From NCBI RefSeq assembly GCF_028598555.1, contig NZ_JAQRFN010000001.1, positions 345,089 to 409,088 of the forward strand: 64,000 bases of DNA. Direction: 5' to 3'. Positions within the stretch are counted from its first letter, which is position 1. Every line of letters starts with the position of its first letter. The position numbers and the translations under genes were made by a program. This document shows positions 29,714 to 40,484 of the stretch, one piece after another. Origin of the DNA: Xenorhabdus anantnagensis. GTDB taxonomy: Bacteria; Pseudomonadota; Gammaproteobacteria; Enterobacterales; Enterobacteriaceae. Under the pieces are notes generated by a model. That model was not told the origin of the DNA, made no database searches, and worked only from the letters and a program-made list of their open reading frames with translations.

Positions 29714-30352
29714 ATGAGAACTCCATATATTGATAAGAAGCCTTCTTCTTTACGCTACTACCAAGAAGGGCCACCTGAATCATATGATTCTATTGATATG
29801 AAAGAATGGGCGCTCAAGATATTTTTACCTCATGAGCCAATGCCAATTCTTGTTGCATTCGAAGACCTTAAGAACATTGCACCAATAACAGAAAGCCGCC
29901 GAGTTGTATGTGTTTGCAATTGGAGTATCAGAAGAAACTGGACAGGCGTTTTACTAGAAGACCTATTGAAATATTTAGGGATAAACCAAGCAAAACATCT
30001 TTCATGCAATTTGAAGCAGATAAGTTTAGGCACAAGTAAGGGAGGGTATGACTCTACAATATCCCTTAGTAATGCATTAGAAAATAGAGCGATGATTATT
30101 TGGGCGGTGGACGGTGAACCCCTGTCTTTGGAAGAAGGTTACCCTATCCGTCTAGTCGACTTTTCGCTATATCGGTACAAAGGGGTTAAATGCTTGTCTG
30201 AATTGTACTTTACTGATGAGTTCGAACAAGGATTTTGGGAAAGCAAAGCTGGTTATTGCAAAGAGGGAAAAATCAAGGCAAAACGATACCGCATTGTTGA
30301 TTTGCAAGAGCATCGCTTTATTAATGGCTCTGGAGAAGTCACTGATTTTTAG
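29714..30352 (+). CDS. Molybdopterin-dependent oxidoreductase, sulfite-oxidase fold
   Basis: A 212-residue protein with the Oxidored_molyb core: RRVVCVCNWSIRRNWTGVLLEDLL (about 63-86), in which Cys66 is the expected molybdenum ligand and Cys68 is extra. Later come GYDSTISLSNALE and DGEPLSLEEGYPIRLV, both typical. No twin-arginine signal is present, so it should act in the cytosol, unlike MsrP. I chose the ATG at 29714 with AAAAGGAAA upstream; an earlier in-frame start overlaps the previous gene. The substrate is unknown. Confidence 0.75.
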   Translation: MRTPYIDKKPSSLRYYQEGPPESYDSIDMKEWALKIFLPHEPMPILVAFEDLKNIAPITESRRVVCVCNWSIRRNWTGVLLEDLLKYLGINQAKHLSCNLKQISLGTSKGGYDSTISLSNALENRAMIIWAVDGEPLSLEEGYPIRLVDFSLYRYKGVKCLSELYFTDEFEQGFWESKAGYCKEGKIKAKRYRIVDLQEHRFINGSGEVTDF

Positions 30353-30365
30353 GAGGTAGAAGCTT

Positions 30366-30968
30366 ATGACTCAATTATTGGCAATGGCAGTTTTTGCCCT
30401 TGTAACTTCTATATCGCCAGGACCTGTAAACATAATAGCAACAGTTACTGGAGCCAATTGCGGATATATTCGAACTATCCCACATATAACCGGTGCTACA
30501 ATTGGTTTTGTATCGATTCTATTTTTACTAGGCTTTGGATTAGCTCAAGTTATAAATGAGGTGCCATATCTAACCGAAATGCTTACCTATATAGGAGGCA
30601 GTTTCTTGTTATACTTGGCATATAAAGTTGCAATGCAAAACCCAATGATCGGGGATGATAATGAACCAGAGGCCAGTGCTCCATCCCTTATACAAGGAAT
30701 AATGTGCCAATGGCTTAACCCGAAAGCATGGATTGTGTCTTTAGCAGGTATATCCGTTTTTAGTAGTCACGATGCAGAGATTAATGCACTACTACTTTTT
30801 TGTGCGATTTTTTTTATTGTCTGTTATGCATCAATTTCAGCATGGGCTGTTTTGGGAATAACGATTAGGACAGTTTTGGATATACCTAAACATTATAAGC
30901 TTTTCAATCTCACTATGGGGCTATTGTTAGCAATTACGGTCGTATATACTTTTTTTATGTCAGGTTAG
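30366..30968 (+). CDS. LysE/RhtB-family exporter
   Basis: A 200-residue membrane protein with six hydrophobic segments and the family start FALVTSISPGPVNI (about 11-24), then GFVSILFLLGFGLA and WLNPKAWIVSLAGIS (about 117-131). Family members export amino acids and related small molecules. AGGAGG precedes the start, 14 bp after the oxidoreductase gene. As last gene of the operon it is the likely exporter of the pathway product. Confidence 0.85.
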   Translation: MTQLLAMAVFALVTSISPGPVNIIATVTGANCGYIRTIPHITGATIGFVSILFLLGFGLAQVINEVPYLTEMLTYIGGSFLLYLAYKVAMQNPMIGDDNEPEASAPSLIQGIMCQWLNPKAWIVSLAGISVFSSHDAEINALLLFCAIFFIVCYASISAWAVLGITIRTVLDIPKHYKLFNLTMGLLLAITVVYTFFMSG

Positions 30969-30971
30969 AAG

Positions 30972-31498
30972 CTGTTGATGTTTTAAGGTTATAATTCATT
31001 CAACCCACATCGGTAACCAGATAATGATAAATGCCAGTGCCAACATACTGGCATAATTCCGTTCAAGTTTATCGTATCTTGTTGCTATTGCACGAAAATA
31101 TTTAACTCTGGCGAACACATTTTCCACCAAATGACGATATAAACATTTATCAATCTTTTTATCCGATTTTCGGCTATTTTTTCGGTAGGGTATAATTGGC
31201 ATTGCTCCCTGCCGTTCAATATGATTTCTGAAAGACGCTATTCCATTTACCGAATTCTGGCGGTAAATCGCGCCAGGGAATGCTCGTTTTCATTCGGTAA
31301 AACATGCCTTCAAAGGTCAAACGGTGTTCAGGTTTGCGATAAATCCAACCCGTGTGTTGCATTAACGCAGATAGCTTATTCCAATGGAGATCTGTTAACA
31401 TGGTTCGCGGCATGATGGTGAGATCTGATTGTTTTTTAGCGGAATTATACCAAATCATCTTGTTGTCTAATAATCCCTCACAAAACATCAACAACCCC
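30972..31498 (-). mobile_element. IS5-family element, internally deleted
   Basis: Minus strand. The transposase N-terminus (start at 31413: MPRTMLTDLHWNKLSALM, RMKTSIPWRDLPPEFGKWNSVF) runs to about 31216. After a deletion and frame change comes the C-terminus (KIDKCLYRHLVENVFARVKYFRAIATRYDK, to 30996). The ends carry an inverted repeat TGTTGATGTTTT (30973-30984) and AAAACATCAACA (31482-31493). TAGAAG occurs on both sides (30966-30971 and 31499-31504) and may be the target duplication. About 300 bp of a normal element are missing. Confidence 0.85.
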
Positions 31499-31517
31499 TA
31501 GAAGGGTATGAACACAG

Positions 31518-32318
31518 ATGACCAAGCAAAAATTCTATCGTTCGAGTGCAGTACCCATTGAGCTGCGCTCTTCTAAAAACTCGAAAGCCTGTTACGGGAA
31601 ACACACTCACGAAGAATTTTCCATTGGAGCTGTAGATTGCGGTCATAGTGATTACTTCAATAGTAATATTAAACGTAGAATACAAAAGGGTTCTCTTGTC
31701 ATAATTAACCCTCTAGAGGTTCATTCATGCAACCCAGTACCAGATACAAATTGGAGCTACAAAATGCTGTATGTATGCCCCAAATGGTTAGGCTATGTGC
31801 AATCGATGGTTGTAGGTGAAAGAGTAACGAATTTTATCCCGTTCTCAATTAATCATACCGATGCTCCAGAACTTTATGTACAGTTTCAAGAATTAGCCAA
31901 TACAATCATTCTTGATAAAGACAAAATGAAAACGGAAGAAGAGAGCATCTCTTTTTTTTCCAATCTGTTTTCACAGTCCAACTCCATACCTTTAGATAAA
32001 GTTGTACCAAAAAATAATATATCTAAGGCGTATGAATATATTTATGAAAATTTTCGAAGCAATATATCGGTAAAGGATATTGCTGTTCACTCTCAATTGA
32101 GTGAATATCATATTATCCACTCATTTCGAAAAACATATGGTATTACTCCACATGCTATGCAAATTGCAATGCGCATTAATGAAGCAAAAGTACTTTTGAA
32201 GCAGGGAATGAATATAGCGTCTGTAGCAACTGAGTTAGGCTTTTATGACCAAAGCCACTTTCATAGGAACTTCAAAAAATTGGTTGCGGCGACTCCTACA
32301 GAATATAAAAAAATATAG
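31518..32318 (+). CDS. AraC-family regulator with N-terminal cupin sensor
   Basis: A 266-residue AraC-type protein. The N-terminal cupin (about 20-90) has YGKHTHEEFSIGAVDCG and KGSLVIINPLEVHSCNP, the usual small-ligand pocket. The C-terminal domain (about 165-266) has two helix-turn-helix motifs (ISVKDIAVHSQLSEYHIIHSF and IASVATELGFYDQSHFHRNF) and the end ATPTEYKKI. Regulators of this type commonly sit beside LysE exporters; here the IS5 remnant has separated the two. The AT-rich codon use matches the island. Confidence 0.88.
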   Translation: MTKQKFYRSSAVPIELRSSKNSKACYGKHTHEEFSIGAVDCGHSDYFNSNIKRRIQKGSLVIINPLEVHSCNPVPDTNWSYKMLYVCPKWLGYVQSMVVGERVTNFIPFSINHTDAPELYVQFQELANTIILDKDKMKTEEESISFFSNLFSQSNSIPLDKVVPKNNISKAYEYIYENFRSNISVKDIAVHSQLSEYHIIHSFRKTYGITPHAMQIAMRINEAKVLLKQGMNIASVATELGFYDQSHFHRNFKKLVAATPTEYKKI

Positions 32319-32347
32319 GTCATGTATTCAATCCATTGATTGGTATT

Positions 32348-32390
32348 AAATATAGTATTCACGCTCAATGAACGTGCCGATGACCTTATT
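32348..32390 (-). mobile_element. IS1-family InsB C-terminal scrap
   Basis: On the minus strand these bases encode NKVIGTFIEREYYI followed by a stop, the conserved end of the IS1 transposase. The same ending occurs in the larger IS1 remnant at 60.9-61.0 kb. No more of the element is left. Confidence 0.8.
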
Positions 32391-32439
32391 ATGCATACAT
32401 GGACGCCCCTTGCTTGCCAAACAATTGTTTGTCATGACC

Positions 32440-32630
32440 ATAACCAAGTTAAGATTGCAGCCATACATCCGAACTTTAGTTGAGGCTGTCGCCTGTTTCC
32501 GGGGTACTAGATCTAGCCCTGCCGCTAGCTGGCGACCATTAGCGAAGTGTCTGGCATCCCCTACTGATGCCAGTGTTGAATTTCCTGTTCCAGTTCCGTA
32601 ACCTGACGATCAAGCGCCTTCAGGTGATCT
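32440..32630 (-). mobile_element. IS110-family transposase scrap
   Basis: Minus-strand translation gives HLKALDRQVTELEQEIQHWHQ, then, after a frame change, DARHFANGRQLAAGLDLVPRK. Both fit the second half of IS110/IS1111 transposases. Stops, a frameshift and a deletion show full decay. The rest of the 670-bp araC-mdtA gap (32631-32867) is AT-rich with no gene. Confidence 0.7.
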
Positions 32631-32867
32631 ATTATTTTGAAATATTATTTAACGAAGTATTGTGAATGTCTGTCTAAAGAAGCAAACAACGTTGCTTATC
32701 TATCTTAAGTTTATGTTAAAAATCCCAAGCAATGCCGTGAATATGGTGCGTTCTATATCAATAGATTTCCTCTCATAACATAATTCTCTGAACCCCATTG
32801 GATTCCTCATCACAAATCCCATGAAAAATCACTACCCAAAATATTATCTTTTTGACATAACCTCCAT

Positions 32868-32885
32868 ATTTTCTTCATTATTGAC
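32868..32885 (+). promoter_or_regulatory. Putative BaeR box upstream of mdtA
   Basis: ATTTTCTTCATTATTGAC matches 15 of 18 positions of the BaeR site reported for E. coli (TTTTTCTCCATDATTGGC). It lies about 100 bp before mdtA, where phosphorylated BaeR would activate the efflux operon. Confidence 0.65.
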
Positions 32886-32986
32886 TAATTCCCATTGGTT
32901 ACACTAATAATATATTCTTGCATCTATTTTGGCATGAGATGCTGCATGACTGATTACTGCCACTACATTAAGAGAATGTCGAGCAA

Positions 32987-34225
32987 ATGAATAACAAAAG
33001 CCGTTCCTATTTTTTCCGTCTCGCTGCGGCGCTAGCCGTGATCATCGCGGCAGTTTTCTTCACGTGGAAACACTTCAACGCCCCTTCATCATCAAATAAC
33101 CCTCAGGGTTCAAAATCAGAACGGAATTTAAACAATCCAACCCATCCTCCCGTGCAGGTAGCAACGGCTGAAATCAAATCTGTACCTCATTATTTAGGCG
33201 GATTAGGAACGGTTATGGCGGCGAACACAGTGATTGTCACCAGCCAAGTGGAAGGTCAGTTAATGGCTTTACATTTTAATGAAGGCCAATATGTCAAAAA
33301 AGACGATTTACTGGCGGAAATCGATCCTCGTCCCCTGAAAGTCAAACTGGCAAGAGCGCAGGGGCAATATGCCAAAGATCAGGCAACGTTGACCAATGCT
33401 AAACAGGATTTGCTCCGCTTTCAGCAATTGGCGAAAAGTAAACTTATCTCCCAACAGGATCTGGATAAGCAAATCTCTTTGGTTCGTCAGAGTGAAGCCA
33501 GCGTGAAAGCCACTCAATCCGATATTGATGAAGCCAAATTGAAATTGACATACAGTCGTATTACGGCGCCTATTTCTGGTCGCGTTGGATTAAAGCGCAT
33601 TGATGTCGGCAATTATGTGTCTGGTGCAGGTGCAACTCCCATTGTGGTCATTACACAAGTCGATCCCATTAATGTGCTGTTTTCCCTGCCTGAAAACGAT
33701 ATTAGCACCGTGTTAAAAGCTCAGAAAGATCACGAAAAGGTCGCTGTCATCGCGTGGGATCGCAATAACCAGCGACAATTGGCGCAAGGGAAACTATTCA
33801 GTATTGATAACCAAATTGATGTAGCTACTGGCACAATCAAGATGAAAGCTCAGTTTAATAATCAAGATAATGCACTGTTCCCTAATCAATTCGTCAATAT
33901 CCAGATGAAGGTCAATACACTGAATAATGTCGTTGTTATTCCAACGGCTGGATTACAAATGGGAAATAGCGGTAATTTCGTCTGGAAAATAAATAAAGAC
34001 AATAAAGTCAGCAAACACAAGGTCATTGCGGGACTGCAAAATAATCAGTTGGTGGTCATTAATAGTGGCCTGTCAGCCGGTGATCGCGTCGTCACTGATG
34101 GCATTGACAGCCTGACCGAAGGTGCCAAAGTCGAGATTGTCAAACCCTTGGCAATCGAATCACTTGATGCAGATAAAAATGAGAAGAGTTCAGAAAAATC
34201 AAACGGTAAGGTGGAGAATTCCTAA
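32987..34225 (+). CDS. mdtA: Multidrug efflux periplasmic adaptor MdtA
   Basis: A 412-residue membrane-fusion protein anchored by one N-terminal helix (about 10-27). It has a biotinyl-lipoyl domain ([34 protein letters not shown] split around an alpha-hairpin at about 125-185) and a beta-barrel with [15 protein letters not shown]. It bridges the MdtBC RND pump to TolC. Its stop overlaps mdtB by one base, giving a fully coupled mdtABC-baeSR operon. Confidence 0.95.
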   Translation: MNNKSRSYFFRLAAALAVIIAAVFFTWKHFNAPSSSNNPQGSKSERNLNNPTHPPVQVATAEIKSVPHYLGGLGTVMAANTVIVTSQVEGQLMALHFNEGQYVKKDDLLAEIDPRPLKVKLARAQGQYAKDQATLTNAKQDLLRFQQLAKSKLISQQDLDKQISLVRQSEASVKATQSDIDEAKLKLTYSRITAPISGRVGLKRIDVGNYVSGAGATPIVVITQVDPINVLFSLPENDISTVLKAQKDHEKVAVIAWDRNNQRQLAQGKLFSIDNQIDVATGTIKMKAQFNNQDNALFPNQFVNIQMKVNTLNNVVVIPTAGLQMGNSGNFVWKINKDNKVSKHKVIAGLQNNQLVVINSGLSAGDRVVTDGIDSLTEGAKVEIVKPLAIESLDADKNEKSSEKSNGKVENS

Positions 34226-37200
34226 TGCAATCTGATTCTTCAATGACAGGCGGAGGGCCATCTCGCCTGTTTATCCTGCGTCCTGTTGCCACGACGCTAT
34301 TTATGGTTGCGATCTTACTGGCCGGGATAATTGGTTATCGGATGCTGCCAGTTTCTGCATTGCCGCAAGTCGATTATCCAACAATTCAAGTGGTAACTCT
34401 GTATCCCGGTGCTAATCCGGATGTGATGACATCCGCCGTTACCGCTCCGCTGGAAAAACAGTTTGGCCAGATGTCCGGCTTAAAACAAATGTCATCCAGA
34501 AGTTCTGGTGGAGCTTCTGTTATCACACTGGTATTCCAGCTCTCATTGCCCTTGGATGTGGCAGAGCAGGATGTGCAAGCGGCGATCAATTCAGCCAGTA
34601 ATCTATTGCCGGAAGATCTGCCTTATCCGCCAATTTACAGCAAAGTCAATCCGGCTGATCCCCCCATATTGACGCTGGCTGTAACGTCTGATGCCCTGCC
34701 GATGACTCAGGTGCAAGATATGGTGGAAACCCGCATTGCCCAGCGTATTTCTCAAGTCAGTGGTGTCGGTTTGGTCACTTTGGCTGGCGGGCAACGCCCC
34801 GCTGTACGTGTGAAATTGAACGCACAGGCCGTGGCTTCACAAGGATTAGATAGCGATGTTATCCGTTCTGCCATCATGAAAGCCAACGTGAATTCGGCAA
34901 AAGGCAGTTTTGACGGGCCAACCCGCTCCATTACTATATCCACCAACGATCAAATGAAATCTATCGATGATTACCGCAATTTAATCGTAGCCTACAAAAA
35001 TGATGCTCCGATTCGTCTGCGTGATGTCGCCACCATTGAACAGGGTGTGGAAAATAGCAAATTAGGCGCATGGGCAAATGAGAAGCCGGCCATCGTTATT
35101 AATGTTCAGCGCCAACCCGGAGCGAACGTTATTGAGACTACGGATAATATTCGTACCATGCTGCCAGAATTGATTAGCAGCCTGCCCAAATCCGTCAATG
35201 TAGAACTACTGACAGACCGCACGATTTCGATCCGCAATTCAGTCAAGGATGTTCAATTTGAACTATTGCTGGCTATCGCACTGGTCGTCATGGTGATTTA
35301 CCTATTTTTGCGCAATGTCACTGCAACCTTGATCCCAAGTATTGCAGTACCGCTTTCGCTGGTAGGTACATTCGCTGTTATGCATTTTTGCGGCTTTTCT
35401 GTCAATAACCTCACTTTAATGGCGCTAACCGTTGCAACCGGTTTTGTCGTGGATGATGCCATTGTCGTTATAGAAAATATTTCTCGTTACATTGAACGGG
35501 GAGAAAAACCTCTGGCGGCTGCGCTGAAAGGGGCGGGAGAAATCGGCTTTACTATTATCTCCCTGACTTTTTCATTAATTGCCGTCCTGATCCCTCTGTT
35601 GTTTATGGGAGATATCGTCGGTCGGCTGTTCAGGGAATTCGCCATTACCCTTGCTGTTGCCATTTTAATTTCTGCTGTTGTGTCATTGACGCTAACGCCG
35701 ATGATGTGCGCAAGGATGTTGAAACCCGAAGCCGATACTAAACACAATCGCTTCGAACAGGCATGCGAACGTTTCTTCGAACGCATGATTGCAATCTATG
35801 CTGTCTTCCTGAAACGGGTGTTAAATCACCCTTGGATTACACTGAGTGTTGCATTCGGTACGTTGGCTCTGACTGCCCTGCTCTATATCATGATCCCCAA
35901 AGGATTCTTTCCCCTGCAAGACAACGGACTGATTCAGGGCACGCTGGAAGCGCCACAATCCATTTCATTCAATGCAATGGCGGATAAACAGCGACAAGTC
36001 ACGACTCTGTTATTAAAAGATCCTGCTGTGGATAATATCGCGACATTTATCGGCGTTGATGGTAATAATCCAACCTTGAATAATGCTCGTCTTCAAATCA
36101 CGTTGAAACCACTCAGCCAACGTGACGCTCACATTGACGAAGTCATCCCACGTCTACAGGCGCGCATTGCCAAAATCCCTGATGTCACACTGTACCTGCA
36201 ACCAACACAGGATTTGACAATTGATACCCAATTATCGCGCACGCAATATCAATTTACATTGCAGGCCACTTCACTTGATGAACTCGCTGTCTGGGTTCCT
36301 AGATTGCAAAATGCCCTGAAACAACGACCAGAGTTGGTAGATATCGGTAACAATTGGCAAAATCAAGGGCTAGTGGCTTATCTCAATGTGAATAGAGATA
36401 TGGCCAGCCGATTTGGGATCTCTATGGCTGCGGTGGATAATGCTTTGTATAACGCTTTTGGCCAACGCCTGATTTCGACTATTTACACTCAATCAAATCA
36501 GTATCGCGTCATCCTTGAGCAAGATACGAAGAATGCTCAAGGGCTGGAAGCGCTGAATAATCTTTATCTGACCGGTAATGATGGAAAAATGGTACCTCTC
36601 AATGCCATTGCAACCGTCGAGCAGCGGCTGGGGAATTTGTCTATCGATCATCTACAACAATTTCCTTCCACCACTTTTTCATTCAACGTTGCGAAAGATG
36701 CTTCCCTTGAACAAGCAGTCAATGCCGTCAATGAAACAGAACGGGCGATCCAAATGCCAAAAGACATCATTACGCAATTTCAGGGAGCAACGCTGGCGTT
36801 CCAAGATGCACTCAGTAACACCCTTTGGCTGATTCTGGCGGCTGTCGTCGCTATGTATATCGTACTCGGTATACTGTACGAAAGTTTTATTCATCCCGTT
36901 ACAATCTTGTCAACCTTACCTACCGCAGGTGTTGGTGCATTGCTGGCTTTGATGATCGGTGGCTATGAGTTAGATATTATCGCCGTCATTGGGATCATTC
37001 TCTTGATCGGCATTGTGAAGAAAAACGCCATCATGATGATCGATTTTGCTCTGGCAGCAGAGCGGGAAAAAGGAATGACGCCTTATGAGGCCATTTACCA
37101 AGCTTGTTTGTTGCGTTTCAGGCCAATCTTGATGACAACAATGGCAGCACTGCTGGGAGCATTGCCACTGATGTTGAGTACCGGTATCGGGGCGGAGCTG

Positions 37201-37380
37201 CGTCGTCCTTTAGGTGCAAGCATGGTCGGGGGCCTGATCATGAGCCAGATTCTAACCTTGTTCACAACCCCCGTTATTTATCTGCTGTTTGATCAGCTGG
37301 CATGCTATTACCGAAAAAACAGTAAAGATAAGCAAATAAGGCTTGATAAATCCTCAGTTAATCATCAGGAGCCGCTGTGA
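34225..37380 (+). CDS. mdtB: Multidrug efflux RND pump subunit MdtB
   Basis: A 1051-residue RND transporter with 12 membrane helices and two large periplasmic loops. It exports bile salts, novobiocin and similar compounds using the proton gradient in a B2C heterotrimer with MdtC. Proton-relay acidic residues lie in [16 protein letters not shown] (about 403-418). It starts [15 protein letters not shown] and ends with a basic tail. Overlap with mdtC is four bases (GTGA). Confidence 0.96.
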   Translation: MQSDSSMTGGGPSRLFILRPVATTLFMVAILLAGIIGYRMLPVSALPQVDYPTIQVVTLYPGANPDVMTSAVTAPLEKQFGQMSGLKQMSSRSSGGASVITLVFQLSLPLDVAEQDVQAAINSASNLLPEDLPYPPIYSKVNPADPPILTLAVTSDALPMTQVQDMVETRIAQRISQVSGVGLVTLAGGQRPAVRVKLNAQAVASQGLDSDVIRSAIMKANVNSAKGSFDGPTRSITISTNDQMKSIDDYRNLIVAYKNDAPIRLRDVATIEQGVENSKLGAWANEKPAIVINVQRQPGANVIETTDNIRTMLPELISSLPKSVNVELLTDRTISIRNSVKDVQFELLLAIALVVMVIYLFLRNVTATLIPSIAVPLSLVGTFAVMHFCGFSVNNLTLMALTVATGFVVDDAIVVIENISRYIERGEKPLAAALKGAGEIGFTIISLTFSLIAVLIPLLFMGDIVGRLFREFAITLAVAILISAVVSLTLTPMMCARMLKPEADTKHNRFEQACERFFERMIAIYAVFLKRVLNHPWITLSVAFGTLALTALLYIMIPKGFFPLQDNGLIQGTLEAPQSISFNAMADKQRQVTTLLLKDPAVDNIATFIGVDGNNPTLNNARLQITLKPLSQRDAHIDEVIPRLQARIAKIPDVTLYLQPTQDLTIDTQLSRTQYQFTLQATSLDELAVWVPRLQNALKQRPELVDIGNNWQNQGLVAYLNVNRDMASRFGISMAAVDNALYNAFGQRLISTIYTQSNQYRVILEQDTKNAQGLEALNNLYLTGNDGKMVPLNAIATVEQRLGNLSIDHLQQFPSTTFSFNVAKDASLEQAVNAVNETERAIQMPKDIITQFQGATLAFQDALSNTLWLILAAVVAMYIVLGILYESFIHPVTILSTLPTAGVGALLALMIGGYELDIIAVIGIILLIGIVKKNAIMMIDFALAAEREKGMTPYEAIYQACLLRFRPILMTTMAALLGALPLMLSTGIGAELRRPLGASMVGGLIMSQILTLFTTPVIYLLFDQLACYYRKNSKDKQIRLDKSSVNHQEPL

Positions 37381-40300
37381 AATTCTTCGCCCTATTTATT
37401 CAGCGGCCAGTTGCTACAACATTGCTGAGTTTAGCCATCACTCTCTGTGGTGCATTCAGTTTTTTCTTGCTGCCTGTGTCACCGCTACCACAAGTTGATT
37501 TTCCCGTGATAACGGTTCGCGCTTCTATGCCCGGCGCGTCACCAGAAACCATGGCATCCTCAGTGACGACGCCTCTGGAACGTGCATTGGGTCGGATTTC
37601 AGGGGTAAAAGAGATGTCTTCCGCCAGCTCACTGGGGGCCTCTTTTATTTATCTGGAATTCGATCTCAACCGGGATATCAATGGTGCCGCACGGGATGTT
37701 CAAGCGGCCATCAATGCCGCACAAAGCCTATTGCCTTCCGGTATGCCAAGCAAACCGAGATATTATAAAGCCAATTTGTCAGATGCCCCGATTATGATTT
37801 TGACCCTTACTTCTGACAATTATAGTGAGGGCCAACTGTATGACTTTGCTTCTACCAGATTGGCCCAAAGGATTTCCCAGATAGAAGGCGTCAGCAAAGT
37901 CAGTGTCGGCGGTAGTTCATTACCGGCAATACGTGTTGAACTAAACCCAAATTCACTTTTCAATCAAGGTGTTTCTCTTAACGATGTCGGTAATGCCATC
38001 AATAATGCTAATGTCCAATTTCCAACGGGGCATATTGATTCCGATAAACAGACTTGGCAGCTACGTACCAATGACGAACTGAAAACGCCTGACAGTTACC
38101 GCTCAATTATTGTGCATTATAATAATGGAGCACCTGTCAGGTTGCAGGATGTCGCAAATGTTAAGCACTCTGTCGAGGATATTCGCGCAGCAGGCATGTC
38201 CGGAAATAAGTCTGCTATTGTTCTTATTATCCGTCGTGAAGCGGGTGCAAATATTATCTCAACCGTCCAACGCATTCGTGAGCAACTTCCTAATCTGCAA
38301 GCATCTTTACCTGCCAATATTCAGCTAAACATTGCTCAGGATCGTTCACCGGCTATTCAAACTTCCCTGCAAGAAGTAAAAAGTGCACTAGTGATTGCCG
38401 TTGCCTCGGTGATTCTGGTCGTGTTCCTGTTTTTACGTTCCGGTCGGGCGACATTGATTCCGGCAGTTGCTGTTCCGGTATCACTGATTGGCACCTTTAC
38501 CGCCATGTATTTGTGTGGTTTCAGTTTGAACAACCTCTCGTTGATGGCATTAACCATTGCCACTGGATTTGTTGTCGATGATGCCATTGTGGTACTGGAG
38601 AATATTTCCCGCCACCTGAATGCCGGGTTAAAACCCGTGCAAGCCGCTCTCAAAGGGGTCAGAGAAGTTGGATTCACTGTATTGGCCATGAGCCTTTCAC
38701 TCGTTGCGGTATTTATTCCCCTCGTATTAATCGATGAGTTACTCGGCAGATTATTCCGGGATTTTGCTGTCACACTTACAACCGCCATCGGGATTTCTTT
38801 GTTCATTTCACTGACCTTGACCCCGATGATGTGTGCTTACTTACTCAAGTCCACACCAGCAAACACACAGAAGCAGGCACGGGGATTCGGGAAGGTATTG
38901 CTGAGAATTCAGCAAGGCTATGGTCGTTCATTGAAATGGATACTCAATCATACTCGTTGGGTATTACTGACATTGCTTGGCATTATTGCCCTGAATATCT
39001 GGCTCTATATCAGTATCCCAAAAACGTTTTTCCCTAAACAAGATACGGGGAAAATGCTGGGTTTTGTGGTAGCTGACCAAAGTATTTCATTTCAGGCCAT
39101 GCGTGAAAAAATGAAACGCTTTATGCAGGTCATCAATGACAATCCAACCGTGGATAATGTCGTGGGTTCTACTGGTGGTGACAGCATCAATACAGGCTCT
39201 ATGTTTATTTCTCTGAAGCCATTGAAAGAACGTACCGAAAGTATCCAGCAAGTTATTACCCGCTTAAGAAGCAAACTGACCAATGAAGCAGGAGCACGCT
39301 TATATTTAGTTCCTGTTCAAGATCTAAGAAGCGGAGGACGGGGAGCTAAATCAACTTATCAGTTTAATTTACTGTCTGATGATTTTGGCGAGCTGCGTAA
39401 ATGGAGTCCTATTGTTAAGAAAGCATTGGAAAAAATACCTCAATTGGTGGATGTCAATGCTGATGACGATGAAGAGGCTAAAGCTGCTGAAATAGCGATT
39501 ACCTATGATCGTGATGTTATGGCTCATTTGGGCATTAATGTTGCCGAAGCAAATAATTTGCTCAACAACGCTTTTGGACAGAGGCAAGTTTCCACGATTT
39601 ACGAACCGCTGAATCAATACAGAGTAGTCATGGAAGTTGCTCCGCAATATAACCAAGATCCCAGCGCGCTGGAGAAAATGTTTGTCATTAATAGCAAGGG
39701 AGAACGCATTCCCCTCTCCTACTTTGCACAGTGGTATCCTTCTAATGCACCACTGGACGTTTATCATCAGGGGCTTTCAGCTTCTTCTACTATTGCGTTT
39801 GATGTGGCACCCGACTATACGTTGTCCGATGCAATCAGTGCAATAGAAAGAACAATAACAGAACTGGGCGTTCCTTCAGCAGTGCGTAGCTCTTTCGCTG
39901 GTACAGCACAGGATTTCCAAGAGAGTGAGCGCTCCCAACTACTGGTGATCCTTGCTGCCATCGTCACTGTTTATCTGGTGCTCGGGGTGCTTTATGAAAG
40001 TTACATCCATCCCCTGACAATTCTTTCTACCCTGCCTTCTGCGGGAATAGGTGCTTTGTTGGCTCTGGAACTATTCAATACTCCATTTAGCCTAATCGCT
40101 ATGATTGGAATTATGCTGTTGGTCGGTATTGTCAAGAAAAACGCCATTATCATGGTGGATTTTGCCCTTGAAGCGCAACGAAGTGGCAAACTCAGTGCCC
40201 AGGAAGCGATTTTGCAGGCCTGTTTATTGCGATTCCGTCCGATTATGATGACGACGTTCTCTGCTCTGGCTGGTGCTTTACCTTTGGTTCTGAGCAATGG

Positions 40301-40484
40301 GGATGGGGCTGAATTACGCTTCCCGCTGGGGATCACAATTGTTGGTGGTCTGGTGGTAAGTCAACTTCTCACGCTGTATACCACCCCGGTGGTGTATCTG
40401 TTTTTTGACCGACTGCGTGAAAAATGGCGTCATCGTCAGGCAACTCTCAACATCTCCCCAACTCGGGTAACTGAGCCAAGATGA
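37377..40484 (+). CDS. mdtC: Multidrug efflux RND pump subunit MdtC
   Basis: A 1035-residue RND subunit paralogous to MdtB ([36 protein letters not shown]). It starts with a GTG that overlaps the mdtB stop and ends with a four-base overlap with baeS (ATGA). In E. coli an MFS gene, mdtD, lies between mdtC and baeS; here it is missing and the pump leads straight into the sensor kinase. Confidence 0.96.
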   Translation: MKFFALFIQRPVATTLLSLAITLCGAFSFFLLPVSPLPQVDFPVITVRASMPGASPETMASSVTTPLERALGRISGVKEMSSASSLGASFIYLEFDLNRDINGAARDVQAAINAAQSLLPSGMPSKPRYYKANLSDAPIMILTLTSDNYSEGQLYDFASTRLAQRISQIEGVSKVSVGGSSLPAIRVELNPNSLFNQGVSLNDVGNAINNANVQFPTGHIDSDKQTWQLRTNDELKTPDSYRSIIVHYNNGAPVRLQDVANVKHSVEDIRAAGMSGNKSAIVLIIRREAGANIISTVQRIREQLPNLQASLPANIQLNIAQDRSPAIQTSLQEVKSALVIAVASVILVVFLFLRSGRATLIPAVAVPVSLIGTFTAMYLCGFSLNNLSLMALTIATGFVVDDAIVVLENISRHLNAGLKPVQAALKGVREVGFTVLAMSLSLVAVFIPLVLIDELLGRLFRDFAVTLTTAIGISLFISLTLTPMMCAYLLKSTPANTQKQARGFGKVLLRIQQGYGRSLKWILNHTRWVLLTLLGIIALNIWLYISIPKTFFPKQDTGKMLGFVVADQSISFQAMREKMKRFMQVINDNPTVDNVVGSTGGDSINTGSMFISLKPLKERTESIQQVITRLRSKLTNEAGARLYLVPVQDLRSGGRGAKSTYQFNLLSDDFGELRKWSPIVKKALEKIPQLVDVNADDDEEAKAAEIAITYDRDVMAHLGINVAEANNLLNNAFGQRQVSTIYEPLNQYRVVMEVAPQYNQDPSALEKMFVINSKGERIPLSYFAQWYPSNAPLDVYHQGLSASSTIAFDVAPDYTLSDAISAIERTITELGVPSAVRSSFAGTAQDFQESERSQLLVILAAIVTVYLVLGVLYESYIHPLTILSTLPSAGIGALLALELFNTPFSLIAMIGIMLLVGIVKKNAIIMVDFALEAQRSGKLSAQEAILQACLLRFRPIMMTTFSALAGALPLVLSNGDGAELRFPLGITIVGGLVVSQLLTLYTTPVVYLFFDRLREKWRHRQATLNISPTRVTEPR

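Noticed and set aside
32368..32601. Plus-strand ORF of 77 codons
   Set aside because: It is antisense to the IS1 and IS110 scraps, whose minus-strand translations match transposases.
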